Positions 46,043 to 57,338 of a DNA stretch of 64,000 bases are shown here, piece after piece. Position 1 is the first letter of the stretch. Each line of letters starts with the position of its first letter. Made by a program: the position numbers and the translations under genes. The notes below the pieces were generated by a model. The model worked only from the letters and a program-made list of their open reading frames with translations, made no database searches and was not told the origin of the DNA. This stretch comes from Ornithinimicrobium sp. CNJ-824 (GTDB lineage: Bacteria > Actinomycetota > Actinomycetes > Actinomycetales > Dermatophilaceae), in contig NZ_MKKA01000033.1 in NCBI RefSeq assembly GCF_001942405.1, forward strand, positions 62,001 through 126,000, given 5' to 3'.

Positions 46043-47242
46043 TCAGTTCAGCGGCGTGAAGGCGCCACCCTCGACGACCTGCACCACAGCAGGGTGCTCG
46101 GCGTCGCGGTCGTCGTTGATCGACAGGGTGCCCAGGACGGTCTCCACGTCCTGCACGCCGCCCAAGCCCTCCTTGATGGCGTCCGGCTCGCCGGAGCAGG
46201 CGGCACGGACGGCCTCGTCGATGACCATCAGACCGGTGTAGGCCTGTGCCGCGAACTGATCGGGCTGGTGGCCGTACTTCTCCTCGAAGTCTGCGAGGAA
46301 GGCGGTGTTGAGCTCGCCCTCGGAGGCCGAGTTCCAGGCGGCGCCGACAACCACGCCCTCGGCGGCCTCGCCGGCGTCGGACATCAGCTTGGGGTTGTTG
46401 AAGCCGTTGCCGCCGATGATCGGCACCTCGATGCCCAGCTCACGCGCCTGCGTGACCAGCGGGATCGCCGCCTCGATCAGGCCCGACACGACGATCGCGT
46501 CCGCGTCCGCGGCCTTGGCCTCGGTGAGGAGCGCGCGGAAGTCGGTGTCCGCCTTCGAGAAGGTGAGGGTGTCGAGAACTTCGAGGCCCTGGTCTTCGAG
46601 CGCCGAGGCGAAGACGTCGTAGCCGGACTCGGTGAAGGCGTCGTCGTTGGAGTACATGACGACGACCTTCTCCAGCCCGAACTCCTCGGTGGACACCTCG
46701 ACCGTCTGCGGGATCACCTGGGCCTCGGTGAGCGAGACCCGGAAGATGTGGTCGCCCTGGGCGGTGATGCCCTCGGCGGTGTTGGAGATCGCCACGACCG
46801 GTACGCCCGCCTCCTGGGCGATCGGCTGCGCCTGGAACGCGCCGTTGGACAGGGTGGGGCCGATGATGACACTCCGGTCCTGGGTGAACTGCTCGAAGAC
46901 CGTGATGCCCTGGCGGGGGTCGGTCCCGTCGTCCTCGATCGTCAGGTCGTAGGTGACCCCGTCCTTCTCGCCCAGCTTCTCGGCGGCCAGCTCCAGGCCC
47001 TTCTGCTGCGACTCGCCGTAGGAGGCGGCCGCACCGGTCAGGGAAAGCGCGGCGCCCACGGGCACCGACTCCTCGATGGTGCAGTCGTCACCGGTGCCGG
47101 TGCCGACGAGGCCACCGGCCTCGCCCCCGGTGGCGGCTCCACCGGCGTCGGCGCCGGTGTCGCCACCGTCGTCGCTGCCGCAGGCGGTCAGCGTCAGGGC
47201 CAGCGCACTGGTGAGGGCGAGCGACGTGATGGTGCGGTTCAT
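46043..47242 (-). CDS. livK: Substrate-binding lipoprotein of a Liv-type ABC transporter
   Basis: A 399-residue type I periplasmic-binding lipoprotein: signal peptide with lipobox LTAC, a Gly/Asp-rich linker, then [29 protein letters not shown] and [19 protein letters not shown], typical Peripla_BP_6 features. The ligand could be a branched-chain amino acid, an amide or an organic acid; its place after a 2-hydroxy-acid oxidase gene makes a related acid possible. GGAGGA lies 4 nt before the ATG, which itself overlaps the oxidase stop. Confidence 0.9.
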   Translation of the reverse strand: MNRTITSLALTSALALTLTACGSDDGGDTGADAGGAATGGEAGGLVGTGTGDDCTIEESVPVGAALSLTGAAASYGESQQKGLELAAEKLGEKDGVTYDLTIEDDGTDPRQGITVFEQFTQDRSVIIGPTLSNGAFQAQPIAQEAGVPVVAISNTAEGITAQGDHIFRVSLTEAQVIPQTVEVSTEEFGLEKVVVMYSNDDAFTESGYDVFASALEDQGLEVLDTLTFSKADTDFRALLTEAKAADADAIVVSGLIEAAIPLVTQARELGIEVPIIGGNGFNNPKLMSDAGEAAEGVVVGAAWNSASEGELNTAFLADFEEKYGHQPDQFAAQAYTGLMVIDEAVRAACSGEPDAIKEGLGGVQDVETVLGTLSINDDRDAEHPAVVQVVEGGAFTPLN

Positions 47243-48500
47243 GCGTTCCTCCGGGGGGTGGTGTGGTGGAGCTGGGGCGGGGATTGTCGTGGGAGGGCGT
47301 GCTCCGGGGCGAGCTCGGCGAGCCGGGTCGCGCCGAGCAGCCGCAGGGTGCGGTACACCTGGGTGGCGAGGATCTCCAGGGCACGGTCGACGCCGGGCTC
47401 GCCGCCAGCCATCAGCCCGTAGAGGTAGGCCCGCCCGACCATCACGCGTCCGCGCCGCGGGCGACCGCCGCCACGACATCGGCGCCGTTCAGCACGCCGC
47501 CGTCGATGAGCAGGGGCAGGTCCGGGCCGACCGCCGCACGGATCTCTGGCAGGAGGTCGAGAGGGGCGACGGCGCGGTCCAGCTGACGACCACCGTGGTT
47601 GGAGACCACAAGCCCGTCCACGCCGGCAGCGACGAGGTCGATGGCGTCCTGGGGGTGCTGCACTCCCTTGACGACGATCCGTCCGGACCACTCCTCGCGC
47701 AGCCAGGCCAGGTCCTCGCGGGTCACGGCGGGGTCGAACATCCGGTCCACCAGGTCCGCCACCGTTCCTCCCGACGAGGTCAGGGAGGCGAACTCGATGG
47801 GTTGGCTGGTGAGCAGGTTGCCCCACCACCTCGGGTGCAGTGCCATCCCGCCCAGCGTGCTGGCGGTCAGTGCGGGCGGGATCGTGAGCCCGTTGCGGAC
47901 GTCCCGCAGCCGCTGGCCGGCGACGGCCGTGTCGACGGTCAGCACGAGGGTTCCGTAACCGGCGGCCGCCGCCCGCCGCACGAGGGCACGAGAGGCGTCC
48001 CGGTCCCTCCACAGGTAGAGCTGGAACCACCGCTGGAGGTCCGGGACGTCGGTCGCCAGGTCCTCGACCGAAACGGTGCCCATGGTGGACAGGGTGTAGG
48101 GGATGCCTGCACGCGCGGCCGCCCGCCCCACAGCCCACTCGCCCTCGGTGTGCATCATGCGCGTGAAGCCGGTCGGCGCCAGAACCACCGGGACAGGGCT
48201 CCTGACCCCCAGCAGCTCCACCCCGGCGTCCACGTGGCTCACGTCCCGCAGCACGCGGGGACGGAACTCGACGTCGGCGAAGGCCTGCCGGGAGCGGGTC
48301 AACGACAGCTCGCTCTCGGCCGCACCGTCGACATAGTCGAAGACGGCGCGCGGGGTGCGCCGCCGGGCCAGCCGGCGGAGGTCTTCGATGGTGGCCGCCC
48401 GGGCGAGAGCCGCCTCCGTCCGACGGAGGGTCGGACGCTCGACCCGCACGAGCGGACGCAGCTCGGCCCAGGTGGGCACGCGGCGCCGGAGCGGGGACAC
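47239..48500 (-). CDS. FMN-dependent alpha-hydroxy-acid oxidase/dehydrogenase, one apparent frameshift
   Basis: The enzyme (420 aa joined) oxidises L-2-hydroxy acids such as lactate or mandelate to 2-oxo acids. It shows [26 protein letters not shown], the active-site block [13 protein letters not shown] and [15 protein letters not shown]. The frame breaks near 47447, where GACGCCGTGATG appears as GACGCGTGATG; downstream the reading continues [16 protein letters not shown] as expected. The GTG at 48500 has GAGGAGG 4 nt upstream. The stop overlaps livK, making it first gene of a five-gene operon. Confidence 0.9.
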
Positions 48501-48512
48501 TCGACCTCCTCG

Positions 48513-48555
48513 GTGCATACCTATGCACGGTGGTGGATGGACCGGACATACCTTA
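48513..48555 (-). promoter_or_regulatory. Promoter and perfect operator palindrome of the hydroxy-acid oxidase-liv operon
   Basis: GTGCATA-CC-TATGCAC (48513-48528) is a perfect 7-bp-arm inverted repeat placed 13 nt before the oxidase GTG, just ahead of its ribosome binding site. On the minus strand TAAGGT (48555-48550) is a likely -10 box, so the repeat would lie just after the transcription start. This fits a repressor roadblock, as with many GntR-type regulators, but no regulator gene is in the window. Confidence 0.6.
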
Positions 48556-48601
48556 ACCCTCCGCGGGCCTGGACCCTCGCACCGCGACCCTGTGATGAGG
48601 T

Positions 48602-50685
48602 ATGGCCATGACTCAGGCACCCACGACCCCCGACCCGACGGGGCAGGACCCCCACCGCTGGCTCGAGGAGGTCGAGTCGCCCGAGGCCATGGCCTGGGTG
48701 GCATCGCGCAGCACCGCCGCCGAGGACTGCCTGCGCGCCCACCCGCTCTACGCCTCCCTGCACGCCGGCCTGCAGCAGGCGCTCGAGGCGCCCGACCGCA
48801 TCCCCCTCGTCGGGCAGGTGGGTGCGCACCTCTACGGCTTCTGGACCGACGCCGACCACCCCCGCGGGGTATGGCGTCGCACCACCTGGGAGTCCTACCG
48901 CACGCCCGACCCCGAGTGGGAGGTCCTGCTCGACGTCGACGCCCTGGCCCGGGAGGAGGACGTCCCGTGGGCGTGGCAGGGGGCGAGCGTCCTACGGCCC
49001 ACCCACGACCGGGCCCTCGTGCACCTGTCCCGCGGCGGCTCGGACGCCGGGACCACCCGGGAGCTGGACCTCACCACGCTGCAGTGGGTCCCTGCCCCGG
49101 AGGGCTTCACGAAGGGCGAGGCCAAGGGCCGGCTCGCCTGGCGCGACCGGGACCACGTCTACCTCACCACCGCGGCGGACCCCACGGGCGCGACCCGGTC
49201 CGGCTACCCGCGGACGGTGCGCCTCTGGGAGCGTGGCACGCCGGTGGAGCAGGCCCAGGTCGTGCACACCGTCGGCGAGGACGACCTCGGGCTGTTCGTC
49301 GAGCACGACCAGGAGCTCGGGCGCACCCTGCTGCGCCGGGCGGTCGCCTTCTACGCCTCCGAGACGATGGTGCTCACCGACCACGGGCCAGTGACCCTCC
49401 CGGTGCCCACCAGCGCCGACGTCTCCGTCCACCAGGACCACGTGGCCCTGCGGCTGCGGGAGGACTGGACCCCTGCGGACGGGGCAGGCACCTGGACGCA
49501 GGGCAGCCTCCTCGTGGCCCCCCTCGACGACGTCCTCCGCGGGGACGCCGACTGGTCGGCCGTCTTCGTCCCCGACGAGCGCTCCGCGCTGGTGGACCTG
49601 ACCTGGACCGCCTCGCACCTGGTGACGACCGCGCTCGTCGACGTGCGGCATACCGTGCAGGTGCACTCCCCCGCACCGGACGGGGCCTGGACCGCCGAGG
49701 ACCTCACCGGGGCTCTCGACGTGGACCTGCGCACCGTGAGCGTCTCCGCGGTCGAGGCCCACCGCAGCGAGGACCTGTGGGTGGTCACGACCGGCTTCCT
49801 CGAGCCGATGGAGCTGTCGGTGGCGCACCTGGGCGCGGGGGGCCACGGGACGGTTCTCGAGACCCTCAAGGCCGCCCCGGCCCGGTTCGACGCGACCGGC
49901 CTGGAGGTGTCCCAGCACTGGGCGTCCTCCGCGGACGGCACGCGGGTGCCCTACTGGCAGGTCGGTCCGGCAGACCTGCCCCTGGACGGCACCACGCCCA
50001 CCGTCCTCCACGGCTACGGCGGTTTCGAGCACGCCCTCACCCCCGCCTACGACCCGGTCGTGGGTCGCGCCTGGCTCGCCTCCGGCCACGTCCACGTCGT
50101 CGCGGGGATCCGGGGCGGCGGCGAGTTCGGGCCGCGCTGGCACCGGGCGGCCCTGGGACCGGAGCGGCACCGGGCCTACGAGACTTCGTCGCGGTGGCCC
50201 GCGACCTCGTCTCCCGGGGGGTGACCTCGGTGGAGCGGTTCGGCTGCACCGGCCGGTCCAACGGCGGGCTGCTCGTGGGCAACATGCTCACCGGCTACCC
50301 GGAGGACTTCGGCGCCGTCGTCTGCCAGGTGCCGCTGCTCGACATGCGGCGCTACCACCTGCTCCTGGCCGGGGCGTCGTGGACGGCGGAGTACGGCGAC
50401 CCTGACGACCCCGCGCAGTGGGAGTGGCTGCGGACCTACTCCCCCTACCAGCGCCTCGACCCCTCGCGCCCGACGCCCGCCGTCTACCTGGCCACGTCCA
50501 CCCGGGACGACCGGGTGCACCCCGGCCACGCCCGGAAGATGGCGGCGCTCCTCGAGGAGCACGGACGGGACGTGACCTACTGGGAGAACACCGAGGGCGG
50601 GCACGGCGGGGCGAGCACCGCGGCGCAGTGGGCGACCTGGCACGCCCTGGCCTGGGCCTTCCTCCACGAGCGGCTGGCCGGCTGA
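48602..50685 (+). CDS. S9 family peptidase (prolyl oligopeptidase type), one apparent frameshift
   Basis: A 694-residue (joined) serine peptidase with N-terminal beta-propeller and C-terminal alpha/beta hydrolase domain. HGYGGFEHALTPAYDP, the nucleophile motif GRSNGGLLVGNM, STRDDRVHPGHA (aspartate) and EGGHGG (histidine) define it. The frame breaks near 50182, where GAGGACTTC appears as GAGACTTC. There is no signal peptide, so it is probably cytoplasmic and degrades short peptides. ATG at 48608 is an alternative start. It is divergent from the hydroxy-acid oxidase operon. Confidence 0.92.
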
Positions 50686-50704
50686 GCCCGGCCGGTCGAA
50701 CGGG

Positions 50705-52174
50705 TCAGGCGGCGTCGACCGGTTCGGCCGGAGGCTCGGCCCGGCGGACGAACAGGCTGCCCGCCACGGCCGCCAGCGACACCAGCGCCCCGGCCAGGAG
50801 CGCGGCGTGCACGCCGGCCATCAGCGCGGCCGTCGGGTCGGCGTCGGCCTCCGCCCCGGCGACCTGCGCGGTGGTCATCACCGTGATGAACAGCGCCGTG
50901 CCGGCGGCCCCTGCCACCTGCTGCATCGTGGCGACGATCGCGCTGCCGTGCGGGTAGAGCCGGCGGGGCAGGGACCCGAGGGCGTTGGTCATCAGGGGGG
51001 AGAACATCAGGGCCAGGCCGGTGTTGAGCACCACGTGCCAGGCCACCACGGTCGTCAGGGAGGTCTGCGGCCCGAACGTCGTGGTCATCCCCCACAGCGC
51101 GGCGGAGGCGACGGCCGCCCCGGGCAGCACCAGCGGCCGCGGCCCGGTCCGGTCGAAGGTGCGGCCCACGACATACCCCAGCAGCCCCATGACCAGACCG
51201 CCCGGCAGCAGGGCGAGGCCGGTCTCCAGCGTGGAGCGGCCCAGCACGTTCTGCAGGTAGATCGGCAGCAGGATGAGCGTGCCGAACAGGGCCATCATGG
51301 TCACCGCCGCGAGCGCCACGGCGAGGCTGAAGGCCGGGGTCGTGAATGCCCGGACGTCCATCAGCGCAGCGTCCCGCAGCGACGTCTGGCGCAGCACGAA
51401 GAGGGTGAGCGCGGACAGCCCGACCACGAGCGGGATCCACGGCTGGACCGCGGCGGTCCCCTCCGCGGCGGAGCCGATGCTGCTGAGCCCGTAGACCGTG
51501 GCCGCGAAGCCGACGGCCGACAGGACCACCGAGAGCACGTCCAGCGGGACCCTGCGGGGGGTCGTCACGTTCCGCACGAGCACGGCGCCGACGGTCAGCG
51601 CGGTCAGCGCCACGGGCAGGACCAGCCAGAACATCCAGCGCCAGGTCAGCACGTCCAGCACGATCCCGCCGACGGTGGGGCCGACCGCGGGGGCCACCGC
51701 GATGACGATGGAGATCACGCCCATCGTGCGCCCCCGCCGGGAGGCGGGCACCACGTTGAGGACGGTGGTGAACAGCAACGGCATCATCAGCGCGGTCCCG
51801 ACCGCCTGGACGACCCGCCCACCGACGAGGAGGGGGAAGCTGACGGCCAGGGCGGCGGCCAGCGTCCCCAGGCTGAAGAAAGACATCGCCGTCACGAACA
51901 CCGTGCGCAGGCTCAGCCTCGTCAGGAGGTAGCCGGTGACCGGGATCACGACCGCCATGGTGAGCATGAAGGCCGTGGTCAGCCACTGCGCGGTGGCCGC
52001 GCCGACGGAGAACTCCGCCATCAGCTCCGGCAGCGCGACCGACATGATCGTCTCGTTGAGGATGACCACGAAGGCCGCGGCCACGAGCAGCCCGATCAGC
52101 CGGGGCGCCCCCTCGGGCATCTCCGCGCTCCGGGCCGACGTCGGGGCCGCCGGGCGGGCGGTGGTGCTGGTCAC
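50705..52174 (-). CDS. DHA2-type major facilitator drug exporter
   Basis: The 489-residue protein has 14 predicted helices, the pattern of EmrB/QacA-type proton-coupled exporters. VVILNETIMSVALPELM, in the first helix, and GRVVQAVGTALMMPLL are characteristic. GYVVGRTFDRTGPRPLV is the motif A-like loop in the second half. It starts at a GTG with a purine-rich AGAGAGGA upstream. No TetR or MarR regulator gene lies beside it, which is unusual for this class. Confidence 0.9.
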   Translation of the reverse strand: MTSTTARPAAPTSARSAEMPEGAPRLIGLLVAAAFVVILNETIMSVALPELMAEFSVGAATAQWLTTAFMLTMAVVIPVTGYLLTRLSLRTVFVTAMSFFSLGTLAAALAVSFPLLVGGRVVQAVGTALMMPLLFTTVLNVVPASRRGRTMGVISIVIAVAPAVGPTVGGIVLDVLTWRWMFWLVLPVALTALTVGAVLVRNVTTPRRVPLDVLSVVLSAVGFAATVYGLSSIGSAAEGTAAVQPWIPLVVGLSALTLFVLRQTSLRDAALMDVRAFTTPAFSLAVALAAVTMMALFGTLILLPIYLQNVLGRSTLETGLALLPGGLVMGLLGYVVGRTFDRTGPRPLVLPGAAVASAALWGMTTTFGPQTSLTTVVAWHVVLNTGLALMFSPLMTNALGSLPRRLYPHGSAIVATMQQVAGAAGTALFITVMTTAQVAGAEADADPTAALMAGVHAALLAGALVSLAAVAGSLFVRRAEPPAEPVDAA

Positions 52175-52219
52175 GCAGGTCCTCTCTCGCCGGTGGAGGG
52201 CCGCACGGCCCGCAGGCAG

Positions 52220-52240
52220 CCAACGCCCCCGGGGCGCTGG
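52220..52240 (-). terminator. Possible terminator after the DUF4081 gene
   Basis: On the minus strand CCAGCGCCC and GGGCGTTGG can pair over 9 bp with one G-T wobble and a 3-nt loop, 55 nt after the DUF4081 stop. No T tract follows. The remaining sequence of this 121-nt gap holds only the DHA2 ribosome binding site. Confidence 0.4.
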
Positions 52241-52295
52241 GCATTCCGAGAGGTGCCGGCGGGACGGGCCGGCCGCCGGCCGCAGAGCTCACGGC

Positions 52296-53138
52296 TCAGA
52301 GCAGGACGGTGGCGAACGTCCCGGTCCGCTCGAACCCGACCCGGGCGTAGGTGCGTACGGCCGGCTCGTTGAAGTCGTTGACGTAGAGGGTCACGGTGGG
52401 TGCCACGTGCCGCAGGGTGTGCTCGACCACCGCGGCCATCGCGGGCACGGCGACCCCGCGCCCCCGCAGGTCGGGGTGGACCCACACGCCCTGGACCTGG
52501 GCGACCCCGAGCGCGACCGACCCCAGGTCCGCCTTGAACACGACCCGGCCGTCCTCGACCCGCACGAGCGAGTGGCCCCGCTCGATCAGCCCGGCGATCC
52601 CCTGCCGGTAGGACAGCCCGCTGCCCTGGTACGGCGGGTAGCCGATCTCCTCGGTGAACATCGCCGTGGCCGCGGGAACGACCAGGTCCAGCTCGTCGGC
52701 GCGGGCCGGGCGGACGTCCGGGTCCACGGGCACGCCGGCCAGCGACGGTGGGGTGCTGGTCGTCATGACGTACTGCGTGCGCCGCACCTCGCGGGGCGGG
52801 CCCCACTGCCGTTCCAACCGGCCCCACAGGTCGAGCACCTGGTCGGCCGGCCCGAACACCGAGCTGGCCCAGGTGCGGCGCTTGACCACCTTGCCGGCCA
52901 GGGCCGCGATCGCCCGCCCGTCGGCCTCCACGGGCACGACGTTGGCCGAGCACCAGCACAGCGCGCGCTCCCCGCCCGTCTCGTAGCCGAACAGGGGTCC
53001 CCGCGTCCCGGCCAGACCGGTCTCCTGGATGCGTGCGGCGACGAAGACGTTGGTCACCGGGTCCTGCGCGCACACCTCGAGGGCAGCCTGGACGTCGGAC
53101 CTGCCGTAGGCCCGCACGGGGGACAGGCCGCGCAACAT
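52296..53138 (-). CDS. DUF4081 and GNAT-domain acetyltransferase
   Basis: The 280-residue protein has an N-terminal DUF4081 region ([13 protein letters not shown], about residues 28-40) and a C-terminal GNAT domain with [20 protein letters not shown] (acetyl-CoA loop) and [23 protein letters not shown]. In most actinobacteria this gene lies directly beside ispG; here 5 kb of other genes separate them. The acceptor is unknown. No ribosome binding site precedes the ATG. Confidence 0.9.
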   Translation of the reverse strand: MLRGLSPVRAYGRSDVQAALEVCAQDPVTNVFVAARIQETGLAGTRGPLFGYETGGERALCWCSANVVPVEADGRAIAALAGKVVKRRTWASSVFGPADQVLDLWGRLERQWGPPREVRRTQYVMTTSTPPSLAGVPVDPDVRPARADELDLVVPAATAMFTEEIGYPPYQGSGLSYRQGIAGLIERGHSLVRVEDGRVVFKADLGSVALGVAQVQGVWVHPDLRGRGVAVPAMAAVVEHTLRHVAPTVTLYVNDFNEPAVRTYARVGFERTGTFATVLL

Positions 53139-53219
53139 GCCCCCCAGCGTGCCGTATGCCGTGCCGCCGGGCGAGGGGGACCCGCCCGGGGACGGCGGGC
53201 CCGGGTGGACGGTGCGTCG

Positions 53220-53264
53220 GCGCGGGGTGAGAAAGTGGTGCCCCAGACCCAGGAGAAGGTGGTC
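53220..53264 (+). repeat. Duplicated box upstream of glpD
   Basis: GAGAAAGTGGTGCCC is followed after 11 nt by the near copy GAGAAGGTGGTCCC, immediately before the glpD ATG. The second copy supplies the GAAGGTGG ribosome binding site. The repeat could be a regulator site or a local duplication; the 128-nt gap shows no other clear element. Confidence 0.45.
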
Positions 53265-53266
53265 CC

Positions 53267-55027
53267 ATGCAGCCGAAGGCCCTCACCGGACGGTCGCGCG
53301 ACGAGGCGTGGCAGGTCCTGCGGGACAGCGGGCGTCCCGGTCGGGCCGTCGACGTCCTTGTCGTCGGCGGCGGGGTCACCGGTGCCGGCACCGCCCTGGA
53401 CGCCGCCACCCGCGGCCTGTCCACGGTCCTCGTGGAGGCCGAGGACTGGGCCTCGGGGACGTCGCAGTGGTCGACCAAGCTGGTGCACGGCGGCCTGCGC
53501 TACCTCCAGATGCTCGACCTGCACCTGGTCCACGAGGCGCTCACCGAACGCGGTCTGCTCCTGCGCACGCTGGCGCCGCACCTGGTCAAGCCGATGCCCT
53601 TCCTCATCCCCCTCGAGCACCGCTGGTGGCAGCGTCTCTACTACGGCGCCGGGGTGACCCTCTACGACCTGCTCGCCAACGTGCTCCCCGGCCAGCGCGC
53701 CCTGCCCGTGCACCAGCACACGACCCGGCGCGGCCTGCACCGTGCCTTCCCCGACCTGCGCGGCGGCCGGGCGGTGGGTGCGGTCCGCTACTGGGACGCC
53801 ACCGTCGACGACGCCCGCCTGGTCACCACCATCGTGCACACGGCGCACACCTACGGCGCGCAGGTGGCCAGCCGCAGCCGCGTCCTGGACCTGGTGCGCG
53901 AGGACGACCGGGTCGTGGGGGCGCGCGTGCGCGACGAGGAGACCGGGGAGGAGGTCGACGTGCGCGCCCACCAGGTGATCTCCACGACGGGGGTCTGGAC
54001 CGAGGAGGTGGGCGGCCTGGCCGGTGCCGACGGCGGGCTGCGGGTGATGGCGTCCAAGGGGATCCACCTGGTCGTGCCCCGCGACCGCATCGGCGGGTCG
54101 CAGGGGCTGTTCCTGCAGACCGAGCGCTCGGTGCTGTTCTTCATCCCGTGGTCGCGATACTGGATCATCGGCACGACCGACACCCCCTGGCACGGCGACC
54201 TGCGCCATCCGGTCGCCACGGCCACCGACATCGACTACGTGCTCGACCACGCCAACACCGTGCTGACGACGCGGCTGACCCGCGACGACGTGCTGGGCTG
54301 GTACGCCGGGCTGCGGCCGCTGCTCCAGCCCGGGACCCGGGGCGAGCCCGACTCGGCCAAGATCAGCCGGGAGCACACCGTCGTCTCGCCCGTGCCCGGG
54401 CTGACGGTGGTCGGCGGCGGCAAGCTGACGACCTACCGGGTGGTGGCGGCGGACGCGGTCGACCTCTCGCTGGGCGACCGGGCCGCCGACCTGCCCTCGA
54501 TCACCACCCAGATCCCGCTCGTGGGCGCCGTGGGCGAGGGCGCGATGCGTCGGCGCATGCCGGCCCTGCGCGACCGCTTCGGCTGGGACGAGCAGATGAC
54601 CGACCACCTCCTGCACCGCTACGGCTCCCTCGTCGAGCAGCTGCTCGACCTCATCGCCGAGGACTCCTCCCTGGCCCTGCCCCTCGAGCACGCCCCGGCC
54701 TACCTGCGGGCGGAGATCGCCTACGCCTGCATCAGCGAGGGTGTGCTGCACCTGGAGGACATCATGATGCGCCGGACCCGGCTCTACTACGAGGCCGCGG
54801 GCAAGGGGCTGGCCGCGGCCGCGGAGATCGCCGACATCGCCGTCCAGTGGCTGGGCTGGGGCGAGGACAAGGCGGCCCGCGAGCTCGCGGACTACGAACG
54901 GCGGGTCCGGGCGGACGAGGCCGCGGCGAGTCAGCCCGACGACCTGTCCGCGCTGGCCGCCCGGGACCGGGTGCTGCGCGGCGAGCCGGCGGCGGCCACG
55001 CCGGGCACCGCGGGCGGGTCGTCGTGA
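53267..55027 (+). CDS. glpD: Glycerol-3-phosphate dehydrogenase (FAD-dependent)
   Basis: GlpD oxidises glycerol 3-phosphate to dihydroxyacetone phosphate and passes electrons to quinone at the membrane. [22 protein letters not shown] is the FAD-binding loop, [13 protein letters not shown] and [12 protein letters not shown] are family signatures. A C-terminal helical domain with [18 protein letters not shown] follows; total 586 aa. It overlaps glpK by 4 nt. No glpF or glpR gene is in the window. Confidence 0.96.
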   Translation: MQPKALTGRSRDEAWQVLRDSGRPGRAVDVLVVGGGVTGAGTALDAATRGLSTVLVEAEDWASGTSQWSTKLVHGGLRYLQMLDLHLVHEALTERGLLLRTLAPHLVKPMPFLIPLEHRWWQRLYYGAGVTLYDLLANVLPGQRALPVHQHTTRRGLHRAFPDLRGGRAVGAVRYWDATVDDARLVTTIVHTAHTYGAQVASRSRVLDLVREDDRVVGARVRDEETGEEVDVRAHQVISTTGVWTEEVGGLAGADGGLRVMASKGIHLVVPRDRIGGSQGLFLQTERSVLFFIPWSRYWIIGTTDTPWHGDLRHPVATATDIDYVLDHANTVLTTRLTRDDVLGWYAGLRPLLQPGTRGEPDSAKISREHTVVSPVPGLTVVGGGKLTTYRVVAADAVDLSLGDRAADLPSITTQIPLVGAVGEGAMRRRMPALRDRFGWDEQMTDHLLHRYGSLVEQLLDLIAEDSSLALPLEHAPAYLRAEIAYACISEGVLHLEDIMMRRTRLYYEAAGKGLAAAAEIADIAVQWLGWGEDKAARELADYERRVRADEAAASQPDDLSALAARDRVLRGEPAAATPGTAGGSS

Positions 55028-56574
55028 GCGGGGCCGCCGCCGGGCACGTGCTGGCGGTCGACCAGGGCACGACGAGCACCCGGGCCGTGGTCGTCGACCA
55101 CGGGGGACGCATCGTCTCCGTCGGCCAGAAGGAGCACCGGCAGATCCTGCCGCGGGCCGGCTGGGTCGAGCACGACCCGGTCGAGATCTGGAGCAGCACC
55201 CGCGAGGTGATCGGCCTGGCGCTGGGCAGGGCCAACCTCACCGGGAAGGACCTCGCGGCCATCGGCATCACCAACCAGCGCGAGACCACGGTGGTGTGGG
55301 ACCGGCACACCGGCGAGCCGGTGCACCCCGCGATCGTCTGGCAGGACACCCGCACCGCCGGCCTGGTCGCCGAGCTGGCCGGGTCCGACGAGCCCGGCGC
55401 GGCCGACCGGTTCAAGGAGATCTGCGGGCTGCCGCTGGCCACCTACTTCGCCGGCCCGAAGGTGGCCTGGATCCTGCGTCACGTGCCCGGTGCCCGCGAG
55501 CGGGCGGAGGCGGGCGACCTGCTCTTCGGCACCATGGACTCCTGGCTCGTGTGGAACCTCACCGGCGGGCCCGACGGCGGGGTGCACGTCACCGACGTCA
55601 CCAACGCCTCGCGCACGATGCTCATGGACCTGCGCACCCTGACCTGGTCGGAGGAGGTCGCGGACGCGATGGGGGTGCCGCTGCCGATGCTGCCGCAGAT
55701 CCGCACCTCCTCGGAGGTCTACGGCACCAGCGACAAGCTGGGCGTGCCGATCGCCGGGCTGCTGGGCGACCAGCACGCGGCCATGGTCGGCCAGGCCTGC
55801 TTCGAGCCGGGGATGAGCAAGAACACCTACGGCACCGGCAACTTCCTGCTCGTCAACACCGGCCCGCAGATCGTGCCCAGCGAGCACGGGCTGCTGAGCA
55901 CGGTCTGCTACCAGTTCGAGGGCCAGGACCCCGTGTACGCCCTCGAGGGGTCGATCGCGGTGACGGGGTCGCTCGTGCAGTGGCTGCGGGACAACGTGGG
56001 GCTGATCGCCGAGTCCGCGCAGATCGAGGAGCTGGCCGCCGAGGTGGGGGACAACGGCGGCTGCTACGTCGTCCCGGCCTTCTCCGGCCTCTTCGCCCCC
56101 TACTGGCGCGACGACGCGCGCGGCGCGATCGTGGGCCTGACCCGCTACGTGACCCGGCACCACCTGGCGCGGGCCGCGCTGGAGGCGACGGCATACCAGA
56201 CCCGGGAGGTGGTCGAGGCGATGGACGCGGACGCGGCCACCCCGGTCACCGAGCTGCGGGTCGACGGCGGCATGGTGGGCAACGAGCTGCTCATGCAGTT
56301 CCAGGCCGACATCCTCGGCCTGGACGTGGTGCGCCCGGCCGTGACCGAGACCACCGCGCTCGGGGCGGCCTACGCCGCGGGCATCGCCGTCGGGTTCTGG
56401 GAGGGGACGCAGGACGTGGCGTCCCGCTGGCGGGAGGACCACCGGTGGAGCCCGCAGATGCCCGCGGAGCACCGGGAGCGGCTGTTCCGGACCTGGAAGA
56501 AGGCCGTCACCCGCACCTTCGACTGGGTCGACGAGGACACCGAGCAGCTGGAGCCGCGCGGCGGGCAGGGCTGA
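55024..56574 (+). CDS. glpK: Glycerol kinase
   Basis: GlpK phosphorylates glycerol with ATP. Visible are [16 protein letters not shown] (phosphate 1 loop), [24 protein letters not shown] and [16 protein letters not shown]. The 516-residue length is normal. The GTG start at 55024 overlaps the glpD stop in GTGA, so the pair is translationally coupled and together channels glycerol into glycolysis. Confidence 0.96.
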   Translation: MSGAAAGHVLAVDQGTTSTRAVVVDHGGRIVSVGQKEHRQILPRAGWVEHDPVEIWSSTREVIGLALGRANLTGKDLAAIGITNQRETTVVWDRHTGEPVHPAIVWQDTRTAGLVAELAGSDEPGAADRFKEICGLPLATYFAGPKVAWILRHVPGARERAEAGDLLFGTMDSWLVWNLTGGPDGGVHVTDVTNASRTMLMDLRTLTWSEEVADAMGVPLPMLPQIRTSSEVYGTSDKLGVPIAGLLGDQHAAMVGQACFEPGMSKNTYGTGNFLLVNTGPQIVPSEHGLLSTVCYQFEGQDPVYALEGSIAVTGSLVQWLRDNVGLIAESAQIEELAAEVGDNGGCYVVPAFSGLFAPYWRDDARGAIVGLTRYVTRHHLARAALEATAYQTREVVEAMDADAATPVTELRVDGGMVGNELLMQFQADILGLDVVRPAVTETTALGAAYAAGIAVGFWEGTQDVASRWREDHRWSPQMPAEHRERLFRTWKKAVTRTFDWVDEDTEQLEPRGGQG

Positions 56575-56583
56575 CCCGGCGGC

Positions 56584-57290
56584 TCACCCCTGCTCGAACC
56601 ACTGCGGCTCGTCGGGGTCGGGGACGATGATCTCGGGCCGCGCCAGGTCGGTGTTGTCGACGATCCACGTCGGCGGGGCCGTCCGCGACTGCTGCCGGTA
56701 GAGCGCCTGGCCCCCGGTGTAGCGCGCGTTCGCGGGGTGGGCGGGGTCGTCGTCCCCGGGGACCGTCGGTCCGGGAACCGGGCGTTGCCGCGGGGGACGG
56801 TGACCCGGGCGGGGGCGGTCACCAGGCAGGTGGCGTCCCACTCCCCCACCAGCTGGGGGCGGCGCAGGTAGACCCCCTCGACGAGCAGCAGCGCGTCCTC
56901 GCCCGGGTGCACGGGGTCGGGGTCGAGCGGCCGGTCCTGGGCCAGGTCCCAGGAGGCCGGGACGACGGGTCCACCGTCCCGGAACGGCCGGAGCACCCGC
57001 TCCCGCAGGGCGGCGTAGTCGAAGGCGTCCTCGTAGTGGGTCCGGGCGTCCCGGCCCATCGCCCAGCGCAGCGCCCGCGGGTGGTGGAAGTCGTCGACCG
57101 AGACGGCCAGCACCTGACGTCCCGCCACGTGCTCGGCGAGGGCGACCAGCTCGTGGACGAGGTGGGTCTTGCCCGCCCCGTCCGGGCCGTCGACGGCCAC
57201 GACGACCCGTCGCCCCGGACCGGTCGCCAGCATGAGGGAGAGCAGGTCCACGAGCACGAGCTGGCGGACGGGCGGGGCGGGCGGGGCCAT
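56584..57290 (-). CDS. Uridine-kinase-like P-loop protein, one apparent frameshift
   Basis: The 235-residue (joined) P-loop kinase has Walker A GPDGAGKTHLVHEL, then SVDDFHHPRALR and LLLVEGVYLRRPQL, as in uridine kinase-like proteins of actinobacteria. The natural substrate is not known. The frame breaks near 56772; the continuing frame gives DPAHPANARYTGGQ and ends EPQWFEQG. TACCCT ends 6 nt before the ATG at 57290. It converges on glpK with a 9-nt gap. Confidence 0.82.
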
Positions 57291-57338
57291 GTCCTCAGGG
57301 TATGCGGTGGCGCCGGGCACCCGGGGCCCGCGCCGACC

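Noticed and set aside
47239..48549. A second frame over the hydroxy-acid oxidase taken as a separate gene
   Set aside because: Only its last 70 codons match the oxidase C terminus; it is the frame after the lost base at about 47447.
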